DNA of 64,000 bases. It comes from a bacterium (lineage in GTDB: Bacteria > Patescibacteriota > Saccharimonadia > Saccharimonadales > UBA4665). The stretch lies in the NCBI GenBank assembly GCA_021803105.1, contig JAJZMC010000002.1, positions 1 to 64,000 on the forward strand, given 5' to 3'. Within the stretch, counting starts at the first letter, position 1, and every line of letters starts with the position of its first letter. Under the pieces are notes generated by a model. That model worked only from the letters and a program-made list of their open reading frames with translations. It ran no database searches and was not told where the DNA came from. The translations under genes were made by a program, and so were the position numbers. Of this stretch, positions 31,360 through 39,451 are shown in pieces.

Positions 31360-31960
31360 TCGTAATATCCTCAATCATTGCTTTTTTATTAGCTTCCAGT
31401 TCTGTCAAAATGTACTCTAATTGATCATTAAGATCAATTTGGTTACCTATAGCCTCTAACACATAATGATTAACAATACTAGCCATATTATTTTCAAATC
31501 TATCAATTAATTGTTTTTTCTCGACTTCAATTTGTTTTTGGACTTCTAAATTAAGTGTCTCACGTTGTTCATTGATGGCATCATTGGTTTTTTGAATTGC
31601 TTCAACAGTCAATTGTTTAGCATCAGTAAATGATTCCTGATATTTTGTAAATTCATTTTGAAGTTTTTGAGTTATTTCTGTTTTCATATAATCATTGAGT
31701 TGAGATGTAGTAAGCTGTAAATCTTGTTGTAAAAATACAGCATTTTCAGTAATAATTTTTTCAAAATGAAGTCTTCCTCTATTTCTTAATTCCTCTCTAA
31801 ATTCATCATTAAAAATATTATCAATACTACCATTAATAGTCTCATCATTTAATTCTTGTTTAGTATGAGAAGACGGTTTAAGATTAATAACAATATAAAT
31901 AAAGCAAAAACCGATAAAAATTATTAGTCCGATTAAAACAAGTAACCACCAAATTGTCAT
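31349..31960 (-). CDS. atpF: ATPase b-type peripheral stalk subunit
   Basis: 203 residues: one N-terminal transmembrane helix (about 3-28) followed by a long charged coiled coil (about 65-200). That is the layout of the b subunit, which holds F1 against the membrane. It is longer than the typical 156-170 residues, with an Asp/Asn-rich insert at 35-60. It overlaps the start of the delta-like gene and lies 40 bases downstream of the c-like gene. Primary sequence of b is poorly conserved in all bacteria, so architecture and order carry the call. Confidence 0.78.
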   Translation of the reverse strand: MTIWWLLVLIGLIIFIGFCFIYIVINLKPSSHTKQELNDETINGSIDNIFNDEFREELRNRGRLHFEKIITENAVFLQQDLQLTTSQLNDYMKTEITQKLQNEFTKYQESFTDAKQLTVEAIQKTNDAINEQRETLNLEVQKQIEVEKKQLIDRFENNMASIVNHYVLEAIGNQIDLNDQLEYILTELEANKKAMIEDITSGT

Positions 31961-31982
31961 ATTTTATTTACCCACCATATAT

Positions 31983-32016
31983 AATATTAAAGCTTTTCTT
32001 CTAAAGCTTTAATATT
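31983..32016. promoter_or_regulatory. Perfect 14-bp stem-loop between the c-like gene and atpF
   Basis: AATATTAAAGCTTT (31983-31996), a 6-base loop, then its exact complement (32003-32016). It covers the stop codon of the c-like gene and lies 23 bases before atpF. On the minus strand it is followed by ATATATGG, not a T-tract, so it is unlikely to be an intrinsic terminator. An RNA stability or processing element that raises the amount of the upstream gene product is more likely. Confidence 0.5.
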
Positions 32017-32852
32017 AAGTATACTGCAAATATTCCTATAACAAAAATGATTAATCCAGCCAATATTGTTTGAACTAGTGATCTTATAATAGAACTACGC
32101 GATAAAGGATTGCGACCAATTGCTATCATGCCAGATTTAATGCCTGAATACAATAAAACAGCCACTAAAATTACAGTTAATAACAACATCAGTAAACTTA
32201 AATAGATATGAATAGCTGATACTGGTTTTGATACAACAGTGGAGGCAATCTTAAACAAAAAACTTGGTACATACGAAACTGACTTGTTAGATAAAGGATT
32301 ATGTCCAACATTTAAACTAACAGGTATCATACCGATAGCGAGTTGTTGTTTACGTCCAGAAGCATCAGTAATAGTAACACTACCAACAATGTTAGATTTA
32401 CCATTAAAATAACTATCAGCCCTACCAATAATCATCGATTGATTCTGATTAGCTTTCATACCTATTCCATTTACTGAAGAGATTGTGACATAATTACCCT
32501 TATTAATAGCCCCGTTCTGATTACTAACAAGCACATCGTAATTACCAGAGGAAGCAACATAAACCTGCTGAGAATTAATATTAGATGGAATTAGAGCAAC
32601 CGGTGTTGAAGTAGAAGGCACAACAACACCCAGCATATTAGTAATATTATTTGAAACTGATGGTTCAACAGTATTCTTAGCCTTATTTTTTATTTGCACT
32701 ATCATACCTAATTGGACTGAAGAATTAGCAATATAACTTTGAACAACATTTTGTGTAATAGAAACAGAACTACTCGCTAAGGCTGGTGTTTGAAGTAAAA
32801 AAAATGATAATAAACTTAAAATTAAAAATATGATTATTCGATTTTTTTTCAT
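32001..32852 (-). CDS. Secreted-domain membrane protein with ATP synthase c-subunit-like hairpin
   Basis: 283 residues; occupies the place where atpE/atpB would stand. A signal peptide (1-27) leads to an extracellular beta-rich domain (about 45-195), with VYVASSGNYDVLVSNQNG near 98-115. Two transmembrane helices form the end (about 214-236 and 256-281). The loop between them, GMIAIGRNPLSRSS near 241-254, resembles the Arg-(Gln/Asn)-Pro loop of rotor c subunits. The ion-binding Asp/Glu, expected about 20 residues after the Arg (position 267), is Leu, and neither helix has any acidic residue. It may be a degenerate c-type rotor, a membrane dock for F1, or a coincidental hairpin. Confidence 0.6.
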   Translation of the reverse strand: MKKNRIIIFLILSLLSFFLLQTPALASSSVSITQNVVQSYIANSSVQLGMIVQIKNKAKNTVEPSVSNNITNMLGVVVPSTSTPVALIPSNINSQQVYVASSGNYDVLVSNQNGAINKGNYVTISSVNGIGMKANQNQSMIIGRADSYFNGKSNIVGSVTITDASGRKQQLAIGMIPVSLNVGHNPLSNKSVSYVPSFLFKIASTVVSKPVSAIHIYLSLLMLLLTVILVAVLLYSGIKSGMIAIGRNPLSRSSIIRSLVQTILAGLIIFVIGIFAVYLILKL

Positions 32853-32880
32853 AATTAATGCTTATACTTTAACACTAAAA

Positions 32881-34026
32881 TTATTTTTTTGTTATATCAA
32901 TCAATTCTTTTATTGTCTGTTCTAACATTAATAAAGTAGTAGATCGGCCGAAAGTAAATCTTAATGAGGATCGAATTAGATCGTCTGGCATACCAATTGC
33001 CGATAAAACATGAGACGGCTTCATACTAGCTGCACTACAAGCCGAACCAGCCGAAGCCATAATTCCTCTATTATCTAACTCAATTAATAATCGTTCATTA
33101 TCAAAACCAGGAAAAGTTAAATGAACATTATTAGGTAACCGATGTTTTAAAGACCCATTAATAAAAGTTCCTGTTAATTTTTGATTAACTAATTTAATAA
33201 AATTATCTTGTAATTTTCTTAATCTAATAACTTCATCTTTTTTAATACTTTGAGCTTTAAGAAGTGCGGTAGTAAACCCAACACTACCTGCCATATTCTC
33301 AGTACCAGATCTAAGATTAAATTCTTGCCCACCACCATTAATGATTGGCTGTATCTGAACTCCGTGCTTAAGATACAATATACCAGACTGCTTCGGACCA
33401 TAAATTTTACTACCATTTAAAGTTAACATATCAACCTTAAGCCTTGAAACATGTAAATCAATATAGTTAGTTGCCTGACAGCCATCAGCCATAACATAAA
33501 GAGGCAAATAATTCTTATTATTTAATCTAAAGAATCTAATTCTTTCAACTATTTGCATAAGCTGTTTTATAGGCTGAATAGTCCCTATTTCATTATTAGC
33601 TATCATTAATGTAATTAAAACAGTATTGTCTTGAATTAAAGATTCTACCGATGATAAATCGATCAAACCATCAGATTTAACTTTAGCAAATGAATAATCA
33701 TATTCTTTGATTGGCGATAATACAGAATCATGTTCTAAATAACTACTTATAATATGCTTATCAGGAAACCGCTTCATTATGCCATGAATTGCTAAATTAT
33801 TAGCCTCACTACCACCCGCTGTAAAAATAATTTCTTGAAATCTAGCACCTAAAACAGAAGCAACTTGATTTCTAGCTTGTTTTAAATCATTATTGACGTT
33901 TTTAGCTAATAGATAATTAGCAGAAGGATTATAAAACTTATCCTGAAAATAAGGTAACATTGACTTTAAAACATCATCATCAACTGGAGTTGAAGCAGCA
34001 TAATCAAGATAAATAGTTTGATTCAT
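32881..34026 (-). CDS. Cysteine desulfurase (IscS/NifS family)
   Basis: 381 residues, full length. PLP enzyme that takes sulfur from cysteine as an enzyme persulfide. YLDYAASTPVDDDVL near 5-19 is the family opening. The PLP lysine lies in NGSKIYGPKQSG, and the active Cys in GSACSAASMKPSHVL near 325-339. With no Isc/Suf scaffold genes nearby, its clearest client in this window is MnmA (25.7 kb), giving tRNA thiolation. That partnership is inference. It lies 28 bases upstream of the c-like gene on the same strand. Confidence 0.93.
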   Translation of the reverse strand: MNQTIYLDYAASTPVDDDVLKSMLPYFQDKFYNPSANYLLAKNVNNDLKQARNQVASVLGARFQEIIFTAGGSEANNLAIHGIMKRFPDKHIISSYLEHDSVLSPIKEYDYSFAKVKSDGLIDLSSVESLIQDNTVLITLMIANNEIGTIQPIKQLMQIVERIRFFRLNNKNYLPLYVMADGCQATNYIDLHVSRLKVDMLTLNGSKIYGPKQSGILYLKHGVQIQPIINGGGQEFNLRSGTENMAGSVGFTTALLKAQSIKKDEVIRLRKLQDNFIKLVNQKLTGTFINGSLKHRLPNNVHLTFPGFDNERLLIELDNRGIMASAGSACSAASMKPSHVLSAIGMPDDLIRSSLRFTFGRSTTLLMLEQTIKELIDITKK

Positions 34027-34049
34027 TAATATTAATTATAACTAAAAAA

Positions 34050-34421
34050 TTATTTTAAATATTTTGTTGATATTTTATTCGGAATAGTTTCAATATAAAG
34101 TTTAGAAGCTTTCAAAAAATTATCTAATTCTTGTTTAGTTAATAACTGATAATTTTGATTACCATGTGATTTTAGTATGCCATCTTTTCTAATATGGTAA
34201 TAAGTTGTTAGAGCATGTCTTTCTTTATATTTATCTAACCATTCTTCATGCCACACCCAAGTATGAGAATCCAGACAAAAAAAATCTCTTCTATGACCTT
34301 CTTTAATTGGTCCAAATAATTGACCACCAAGATAGGCTTCAGTTTCTAAGACTAATGTATATGCCTTATCATAGCGTTTCTTAGCTAACAAAGAAGGTTG
34401 AATTTTAGGTAGTAATGTCAT
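34050..34421 (-). CDS. Hypothetical protein, 123 aa
   Basis: Not recognised. A basic, aromatic-rich soluble protein with one Cys, GHRRDFFCLDSHTWVWHEEW near 42-61, and YYHIRKDGILKSHGNQNYQLL near 74-94, which looks like antiparallel beta hairpins. No membrane segment. It overlaps the preceding 83-residue gene by 17 bases, so the two are probably translated together. Confidence 0.55.
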   Translation of the reverse strand: MTLLPKIQPSLLAKKRYDKAYTLVLETEAYLGGQLFGPIKEGHRRDFFCLDSHTWVWHEEWLDKYKERHALTTYYHIRKDGILKSHGNQNYQLLTKQELDNFLKASKLYIETIPNKISTKYLK

Positions 34422-34656
34422 TATTTTGCGCCTTATTAATATCGTCTATAATTTGGCGAGCAGTTTCAATCGATACAGGAAACGAATTATTGGTAACTAA
34501 ACTATCTGCTGTTTTAACAATTGTTTCTTTTGAATCTAAATAACTTCTTATCGGACTTAACACAGCGTCAGCATGACTAATTATATTATGTCGAGCTTCA
34601 ATAATATTAGTCCATAATTCACTATTTTTAATTTGATTCTCAGTACTTCTTAACAT
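34405..34656 (-). CDS. Hypothetical helical protein, 83 aa
   Basis: Not recognised. Mostly helical and hydrophilic, with no Cys and no membrane segment (for example NIIEARHNIISHADAVLSPI near 17-36). It is sandwiched between tatD (8 bases upstream) and the 123-residue gene, which it overlaps. The tight spacing supports it as a real member of the metG-tatD operon. No function is suggested by the sequence. Confidence 0.55.
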   Translation of the reverse strand: MLRSTENQIKNSELWTNIIEARHNIISHADAVLSPIRSYLDSKETIVKTADSLVTNNSFPVSIETARQIIDDINKAQNNDITT

Positions 34657-34663
34657 TATAATC

Positions 34664-35464
34664 CTATAGTTTAAATAATTTCATGGCGCTAAGAGTAGTT
34701 TGATAAATAAGTTCCTCAATTGATTCATTTCTTAGCGTTGCTAAAAATTCTGTGATAATTAGCACATTTGAAGGCTCATTTAGTCTACCACGTAAAGGTA
34801 CTGGTGTCAAGTAAGGCGAATCTGTTTCAACCACTAAACTATCTAGTGGAATCGATTTGTACATCTCAATTTGCTCAATATTTTTAGTAAACGTAGCAAT
34901 ACCATTAACGCCTATCTTGAAACCATAATCTAGAGCTTTAAATAAATTCTTTTTAGAATCTGTAAAACTATGAATTACCCCAGTTAAAGGCATACTTTGT
35001 TTAATAATTGACCAAAAATCATCAAAAGCATCTCTAACATGAAAAATAACCGGCAAATTATATTTTTTAGCTACAACAAGTTGATACTTAAAAACCTCTA
35101 ATTGAGCTTGTTTCGTTGATATATTGTAATAATAGTCTAAACCACATTCTCCAATTGCTTTTATATTTTGATCAGGTAAAAATTTTTCAAATTCGGCTTT
35201 AAGTAATACATCCTTCAAAAAATCATCTGCCTCATGAGGATGAATTCCGATTGAAGCAAAAATATTCGGGTAATTTTTAGCAAGATTAACAGCCAATCTA
35301 CTATCAGCTACATTACAACCTACTGCTATTAATGTTTTAACGCGATTTTTATTTGCTCTCTTTATAACATCAGCAATTGTTAAAGTAGGATCTTTTAACC
35401 AAAGTTCAGATAATGAATTCTGGATTGATTGAATATGACAATGAGTATCAATCAAATAATTCAT
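34664..35464 (-). CDS. tatD: TatD family metal-dependent DNase
   Basis: 266 residues, normal length. TIM-barrel metallohydrolase that degrades DNA 3' to 5'. Metal-binding motifs are all visible: IDTHCHIQ near 5-12, GECGLDYYY near 105-113, HVRDAFDDF near 141-149, and VETDSPYLTP near 212-221. Its start codon immediately follows the metG stop codon with no gap (35464/35465), a pairing of metG with tatD seen in many bacteria. Confidence 0.93.
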   Translation of the reverse strand: MNYLIDTHCHIQSIQNSLSELWLKDPTLTIADVIKRANKNRVKTLIAVGCNVADSRLAVNLAKNYPNIFASIGIHPHEADDFLKDVLLKAEFEKFLPDQNIKAIGECGLDYYYNISTKQAQLEVFKYQLVVAKKYNLPVIFHVRDAFDDFWSIIKQSMPLTGVIHSFTDSKKNLFKALDYGFKIGVNGIATFTKNIEQIEMYKSIPLDSLVVETDSPYLTPVPLRGRLNEPSNVLIITEFLATLRNESIEELIYQTTLSAMKLFKL

Positions 35465-36904
35465 CTATTTTTTGTCTAATTTTGGAAATAAAATTTGACG
35501 AAACTTATTATCTGCACTAGAACTAAATATTTTTCTAATATTTAATGCAGTTACTGGCATAAAAGGTTGAATCAAAATACTAATTTCTAACAAATTACTA
35601 GCCTGATAAGTTAATATCTCTTTTAAATGCACCGTATCATTATTTTTGGCAACTTCCCAAGGTTTAGTTTCATCTATATATTGATTTAACCCTCTAACTT
35701 GTTCCCAAACGACATCCAGAGCACGATCAAAACGACATTCCAAGATAGCTTGTTTATAGCCAGCAATATCATGTTGAGCAACCGTTGGTTTAATAAATTC
35801 ATCAGCAAAATATTTATCAATTAAAATAATCGTTCGTTGGACAGCATTACCAAGCTCATTAGCTAATTCGTTATTGTAAGCATCTTCAAATAACGACCAA
35901 CTAAAATCACCATCACCATAACTTGGTATATGTCTTAAAAAATAATATCTAAAAGCATCTGAACCATAAGCATCGATAATTTCAAATGGTGAAATAGAGT
36001 TTCCTAATGATTTACCAATTTTTTGACCATTTAATGTTACAAACCCATGAACATATAGTTTTTCAGGTAACTCAAGACCAAGGCTTAGAAGCATAGCAGG
36101 CCAAATCGCCGCATGAAATCGTATAATATCCTTACCTATGATTTGAACATTAGCTGGCCAATATGTTTTAAAATCTTTACCATCAGGATAACCTAAAACA
36201 GTAATGTAATTCATTAATGCCTCAAACCAAACATACATAACTTGAGAATTATCATCAGGTGTTTTTATGCCCCAATTAATTTTATCCTGTGGGCGAGAAA
36301 TAGATACATCATCTAATCCATTATCAATTAAAGTTAAGATTTCGTGCGATTTATTTTCTGGTAAAATATTTAAAGTTTTATTTAAGATAGCTTCTTTAAT
36401 TTTTTCACTATACTTACTTAATCGAAAAAAATAATTTTCTTCTTCTATTCTTTCAAACGGCCTATTATGATTTGGACAAATACCATTTAATTCTTTTACT
36501 TCAGTTTCGGTAAAAAAAGCTTCATCACCAGTACAATACCAGCCGATATAGTTAGCTTTATAAATATCGTCTTTTAATAAATTCCAGATGGCTTGTGCTC
36601 TTTTAACATGTTCTTCATTAGTGGTTCTTATAAAACGATCGTATTTAACATTCAATTTAGTAGCTAAATCTGAAAATTTTAAACTAATTTGATCAGCTAA
36701 TGCCTTTGGTGTTATAGAAAGATCAGCCGCTTTTTCAGCAATTTTACCACCATGTTCATCCGTTCCGGTACTAAAAATAACTTGTTTTTTTTCCAACCTA
36801 GCTAATCTTGCTAAAACATCTGCTTGAATTAATTCCATAGCAAACCCAATATGTGGGTCACCATTAACATAAGGAATAGAAGTGGTAACAAAATAATTTT
36901 TCAT
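35465..36904 (-). CDS. metG: Methionyl-tRNA synthetase, short form
   Basis: 479 residues. Class I synthetase: HIGH-type motif DPHIGFAMELIQADVLAR near 16-33 and KMSKS-type motif GQKIGKSLGNSISPF near 285-299. An anticodon-binding helical domain follows. There is no C-terminal EMAP-type tRNA-binding domain. The zinc knuckle region (WYCTGDEAFF...GICPNHNRPF) has only part of the usual Cys set. A TATAAT box lies about 15 bases before the ATG, hinting at a very short leader. Confidence 0.94.
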   Translation of the reverse strand: MKNYFVTTSIPYVNGDPHIGFAMELIQADVLARLARLEKKQVIFSTGTDEHGGKIAEKAADLSITPKALADQISLKFSDLATKLNVKYDRFIRTTNEEHVKRAQAIWNLLKDDIYKANYIGWYCTGDEAFFTETEVKELNGICPNHNRPFERIEEENYFFRLSKYSEKIKEAILNKTLNILPENKSHEILTLIDNGLDDVSISRPQDKINWGIKTPDDNSQVMYVWFEALMNYITVLGYPDGKDFKTYWPANVQIIGKDIIRFHAAIWPAMLLSLGLELPEKLYVHGFVTLNGQKIGKSLGNSISPFEIIDAYGSDAFRYYFLRHIPSYGDGDFSWSLFEDAYNNELANELGNAVQRTIILIDKYFADEFIKPTVAQHDIAGYKQAILECRFDRALDVVWEQVRGLNQYIDETKPWEVAKNNDTVHLKEILTYQASNLLEISILIQPFMPVTALNIRKIFSSSADNKFRQILFPKLDKK

Positions 36905-36943
36905 AAATAGTTAAATCTATTATATCTATAAAACTCTAAAAAA

Positions 36944-37366
36944 CTAACCTTTAATTAATTTTTCAATTGATTTTCTTTCCAAATCATCTAATTTAACAAA
37001 AATATCTGTTTCGAATTTTTCAACAGTATTATAAATATAATCTTTAAAAGATCTAGGAATAACATGAAAATGAATATGATCAATTTTTAAATTACTTTGT
37101 TTTTGAAACGGACGATAATTTTGTCTAATATCACAACCAATACCCAATTCTGGAATCAACCTATCTTCTAATTTAAAAATTAAATTAAATATATCAATAA
37201 TTTCATTTTGCGATAATTCTTTAGGTATTAAATAATGTTTTTTAGGAATAACCAACATATGTCCTGGCACTTTTCTAGGATTACTCATTACTACGTAAGC
37301 AGTCTCATTTTCTAACAAGACTCTTTCATTTGGTTGACAAAATGGACAACTTAAAACATTTCTCAT
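36944..37366 (-). CDS. HIT family hydrolase
   Basis: 140 residues. Histidine triad proteins hydrolyse nucleotide phosphoramidates or dinucleotide polyphosphates. The triad IDHIHFHVIPRS lies near 106-117. An N-terminal CPFC near 7-10 may form half of a zinc site, as in galactose-1-phosphate uridylyltransferase-like members. PGHMLVIPKKHY is the usual upstream signature. The substrate cannot be deduced. It stands upstream of metG on the same strand. Confidence 0.88.
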   Translation of the reverse strand: MRNVLSCPFCQPNERVLLENETAYVVMSNPRKVPGHMLVIPKKHYLIPKELSQNEIIDIFNLIFKLEDRLIPELGIGCDIRQNYRPFQKQSNLKIDHIHFHVIPRSFKDYIYNTVEKFETDIFVKLDDLERKSIEKLIKG

Positions 37367-37446
37367 ACCATTCTATTATAACCTAAGAGTGTTAATCATT
37401 AACTTACCTACAAAAAATTATTTTAATTTTGTAAATAAATCTTAAA

Positions 37447-37482
37447 ATAAAAATGAGCGAAATTAAATCCGCTCATTTTTAT
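37447..37482 (-). terminator. Intrinsic terminator after the RRM gene
   Basis: A perfect 13-bp stem, ATAAAAATGAGCG / CGCTCATTTTTAT, with a 10-base loop lies 16 bases beyond the stop of the RRM gene. On the minus strand it runs into a T-rich tract (CATTTTTATTTTAAG). It is the clearest terminator-like structure in the window. It may also work in the opposite direction. Confidence 0.75.
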
Positions 37483-37497
37483 TATAGATTTTAAAAC

Positions 37498-37815
37498 CTA
37501 GTATCGATTATTACTTCGATTGTCTCTTCGGTCACCACCGCCATTATTATATGAACGAGGCTTATCTTCTCTAGGACGAGCTTCATTAACAGCTATTGCA
37601 CGACCATCAAGTTCTTGACCGTTTAACTGTTCAATTGCTTTTTTAGCATCATCATCTGATTCCATTTCAACAAAACCAAATCCTTTAGATCGGTTACTAT
37701 CTCTATCAATAATAACTGATGCTGATACAACCTTACCGATTTTTTCAAAAAAATCTTTTAAACTATCGTCAGTAGTGTTCCATGATAGTGAACCTACAAA
37801 AAGTTTATTTGCCAT
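37498..37815 (-). CDS. RRM-domain RNA-binding protein
   Basis: 105 residues from the ATG at 37815; AGGAG lies seven bases upstream, which favours it over the ATG two codons earlier. A single RNA recognition motif fills residues 3-78: RNP2 LFVGSLSW and RNP1 KGFGFVEM. The tail is glycine/arginine/asparagine-rich (SYNNGGGDRRDNRSNNRY), like bacterial cold-inducible glycine-rich RNA-binding proteins. It has its own strong promoter, a leader of about 125 bases and a terminator, so it is monocistronic. Neighbourhood with a DEAD-box helicase suggests RNA remodelling. Confidence 0.93.
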   Translation of the reverse strand: MANKLFVGSLSWNTTDDSLKDFFEKIGKVVSASVIIDRDSNRSKGFGFVEMESDDDAKKAIEQLNGQELDGRAIAVNEARPREDKPRSYNNGGGDRRDNRSNNRY

Positions 37816-37941
37816 TAACATACTCCTATTTATCGCTTGGAGTAATCTGGCAAACCAGTTAGCTGCTCTCCGAAGACACTTATTCTTTTACTTATTTAAT
37901 CTAGAAACCTAACAAACGTTACTTAGCAGCTTTATCTAGTA
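37816..37941 (-). promoter_or_regulatory. Long 5' leader of the RRM gene
   Basis: About 125 bases lie between the predicted transcription start and the ATG, unusually long in this compact genome. It can form short stems, for example CTGGTTTGCCAG just before the ribosome site. Leaders of this kind control cold-shock RNA-binding protein mRNAs elsewhere. No known riboswitch class is recognised. Confidence 0.4.
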
Positions 37942-37947
37942 AGATGT

Positions 37948-37975
37948 ACTATACCATACTTTTTTTAAATACCAA
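37948..37975 (-). promoter_or_regulatory. Promoter of the RRM gene
   Basis: On the minus strand TTGGTA (37970-37975), a 16-base spacer and TATAGT (37948-37953), close to the sigma-70 consensus. Transcription would start near 37941. Confidence 0.6.
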
Positions 37976-37994
37976 GCTTTTTCCTTAATTAAAC

Positions 37995-38023
37995 TTGAAA
38001 TAATATAAAAAAACACTAATATA
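37995..38023 (+). promoter_or_regulatory. Promoter of the 18-codon basic ORF
   Basis: TTGAAA (37995-38000) and TAATAT (38017-38022) with a 16-base spacer, or AATATA (38018-38023) with 17. They lie 23 bases before the start codon of the tiny plus-strand ORF, with AGGAG in between. It is divergent from the RRM promoter. Confidence 0.45.
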
Positions 38024-38045
38024 AAACATAAGGAGTTATAACTAA

Positions 38046-38102
38046 ATGAGTAAAGATAAAGGTAGAAAAGAAGTTAAAAAACCAAAAAAAAGTAAAGTAT
38101 AG
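38046..38102 (+). CDS. Tiny very basic peptide, 18 aa
   Basis: A short ORF, MSKDKGRKEVKKPKKSKV, with nine Lys/Arg out of 18 residues. Support: AGGAG at 38031-38035 with a 10-base spacing to the ATG, a sigma-70-like promoter just upstream, and location in a 300-base space otherwise empty on this strand. Few genes here have such a good ribosome site. It could be an RNA- or ribosome-binding microprotein. It converges on the DEAD-box helicase gene. I am not certain that it is translated. Confidence 0.5.
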   Translation: MSKDKGRKEVKKPKKSKV

Positions 38103-38122
38103 TTTATTATATAAAATTAACA

Positions 38123-39304
38123 TTAATGATTAGCTACAAAAGTCAACGCGTAACCAGTTTTTCCGGCTCTACCAGCTCGTCCAACACGGTGTATGTAACT
38201 TTCATAACTCTCCGGCACACTATAATTAATAACGTGGGTTATATCAGCAACATCAATACCTCTAGCAGCAACATCGGTAGCAACTAAGATAGTAACATCA
38301 TTGTTTTTAAAACGATTTAAGGCTCTTTGCCTTTGAGCTTGGCTTTTACCTCCATGTAACGTATCAGCACTAAACCCTCGATTAACTAATTCTCCGCCCA
38401 ATTCTTCAACTCTACGTTGTGTCTCGTCAAAAACTATTACTTTTGTTGTTTTAGGATGAATTAATAAATCATGCAACTTAGTAATTTTATCTTCTCTAGA
38501 GCTATAATTAACTATATCTTGAGCCACATTATCACTAGATTCACTTTTTTTCAAAGAAATAACTACTGAATTTGAAGAAAACGTTTCTAATAACGTCTTA
38601 ACTTTATAATCTAGCGTAGCTGAAAAGAAAAATGATTGCCTATTAGTTGCTAAAGATTCAAGAATAAGTTTAACATCTTCAATAAAACCCATATCAAGCA
38701 TTCGATCAACTTCATCAAGTACCACTAAATTAAAATCTTTTAATATTAATGTACCTCTTTTAACATGATCTAAAATACGACCAGGAGTACCAATAACTAT
38801 ATTAGGTTTTGCTAATAAATCTCTAAATTGAGGTCTCATTGGAGTACCACCAATTAATAACGCCCCTAATAAACCACTTTGCTTACCAATGCTTCGACAT
38901 TCATTTTGAATTTGTTCAGCCAGTTCACGGGTTGGGGCAACTATTAAAGCTTTAGAATCTTTATTATTGATTAAATTGTTAATCACAGGTATAGCAAAAG
39001 CGGCTGTTTTACCAGTTCCAGTACTTGCTACCCCTATAATATCTTTACCATTTAAAGCTAATGGTATAGCTTGATCTTGAATTGGAGTAGGTATTTTATA
39101 CCCTTGTTTACTTAAATTCGATTTAATTAAATCATTGATTAAAAAATCACTAAATTGATTAGTAATTACCTCATCCTCAGCTAAAGTAACTTTAGCCGGT
39201 TTAATAAATTTATTTGGATCAATTGTTTTTTGATTAAATTTTCTGTTTCTCGAGTTGGTATTAAATCTTTTTTTAACACCAAAATTAGTTCTGGATCGAT
39301 ACAT
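38123..39304 (-). CDS. DEAD-box RNA helicase (RhlE/CshA type)
   Basis: 393 residues. ATP-dependent RNA unwinding. A basic Asn/Arg-rich N-tail (1-35), Q motif KIPTPIQDQAIPLAL, motif I ASTGTGKT, Ia PTRELAEQ, II DEVD (rather than DEAD) in VVLDEVDRMLDMGF, III SAT, and VI HRVGRAGRAGKTGYA. The protein ends soon after motif VI, lacking the extra C-terminal RNA-binding domain of DeaD/CsdA. It has a consensus promoter and a leader of about 100 bases. Likely role: RNA turnover or ribosome assembly. Confidence 0.94.
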   Translation of the reverse strand: MYRSRTNFGVKKRFNTNSRNRKFNQKTIDPNKFIKPAKVTLAEDEVITNQFSDFLINDLIKSNLSKQGYKIPTPIQDQAIPLALNGKDIIGVASTGTGKTAAFAIPVINNLINNKDSKALIVAPTRELAEQIQNECRSIGKQSGLLGALLIGGTPMRPQFRDLLAKPNIVIGTPGRILDHVKRGTLILKDFNLVVLDEVDRMLDMGFIEDVKLILESLATNRQSFFFSATLDYKVKTLLETFSSNSVVISLKKSESSDNVAQDIVNYSSREDKITKLHDLLIHPKTTKVIVFDETQRRVEELGGELVNRGFSADTLHGGKSQAQRQRALNRFKNNDVTILVATDVAARGIDVADITHVINYSVPESYESYIHRVGRAGRAGKTGYALTFVANH

Positions 39305-39408
39305 TTTTAGGCTTTCTCTTTAAAATATTAACTCAATTGTCGTAATGAAAAATCGAGTATTAATATTCTAATCTTCGAACCCGAGGTATCATGTTTAACA
39401 ATAGTTAT

Positions 39409-39437
39409 ATTCTAACAATTTTTATTTGATTTGTCAA
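39409..39437 (-). promoter_or_regulatory. Consensus sigma-70 promoter of the DEAD-box helicase
   Basis: Minus strand: a perfect TTGACA (39432-39437), a 17-base spacer and TAGAAT (39409-39414). This is the best promoter in the window. It implies a 5' leader of roughly 95-100 bases before the ATG at 39304, long enough for post-transcriptional control as in cold-shock helicases. Confidence 0.75.
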
Positions 39438-39451
39438 AATAAACATAAAAA

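Noticed and set aside
37816-37941. Known riboswitch in the RRM leader
   Set aside because: No conserved core of any riboswitch class that I know could be recognised; only short generic stems are seen.
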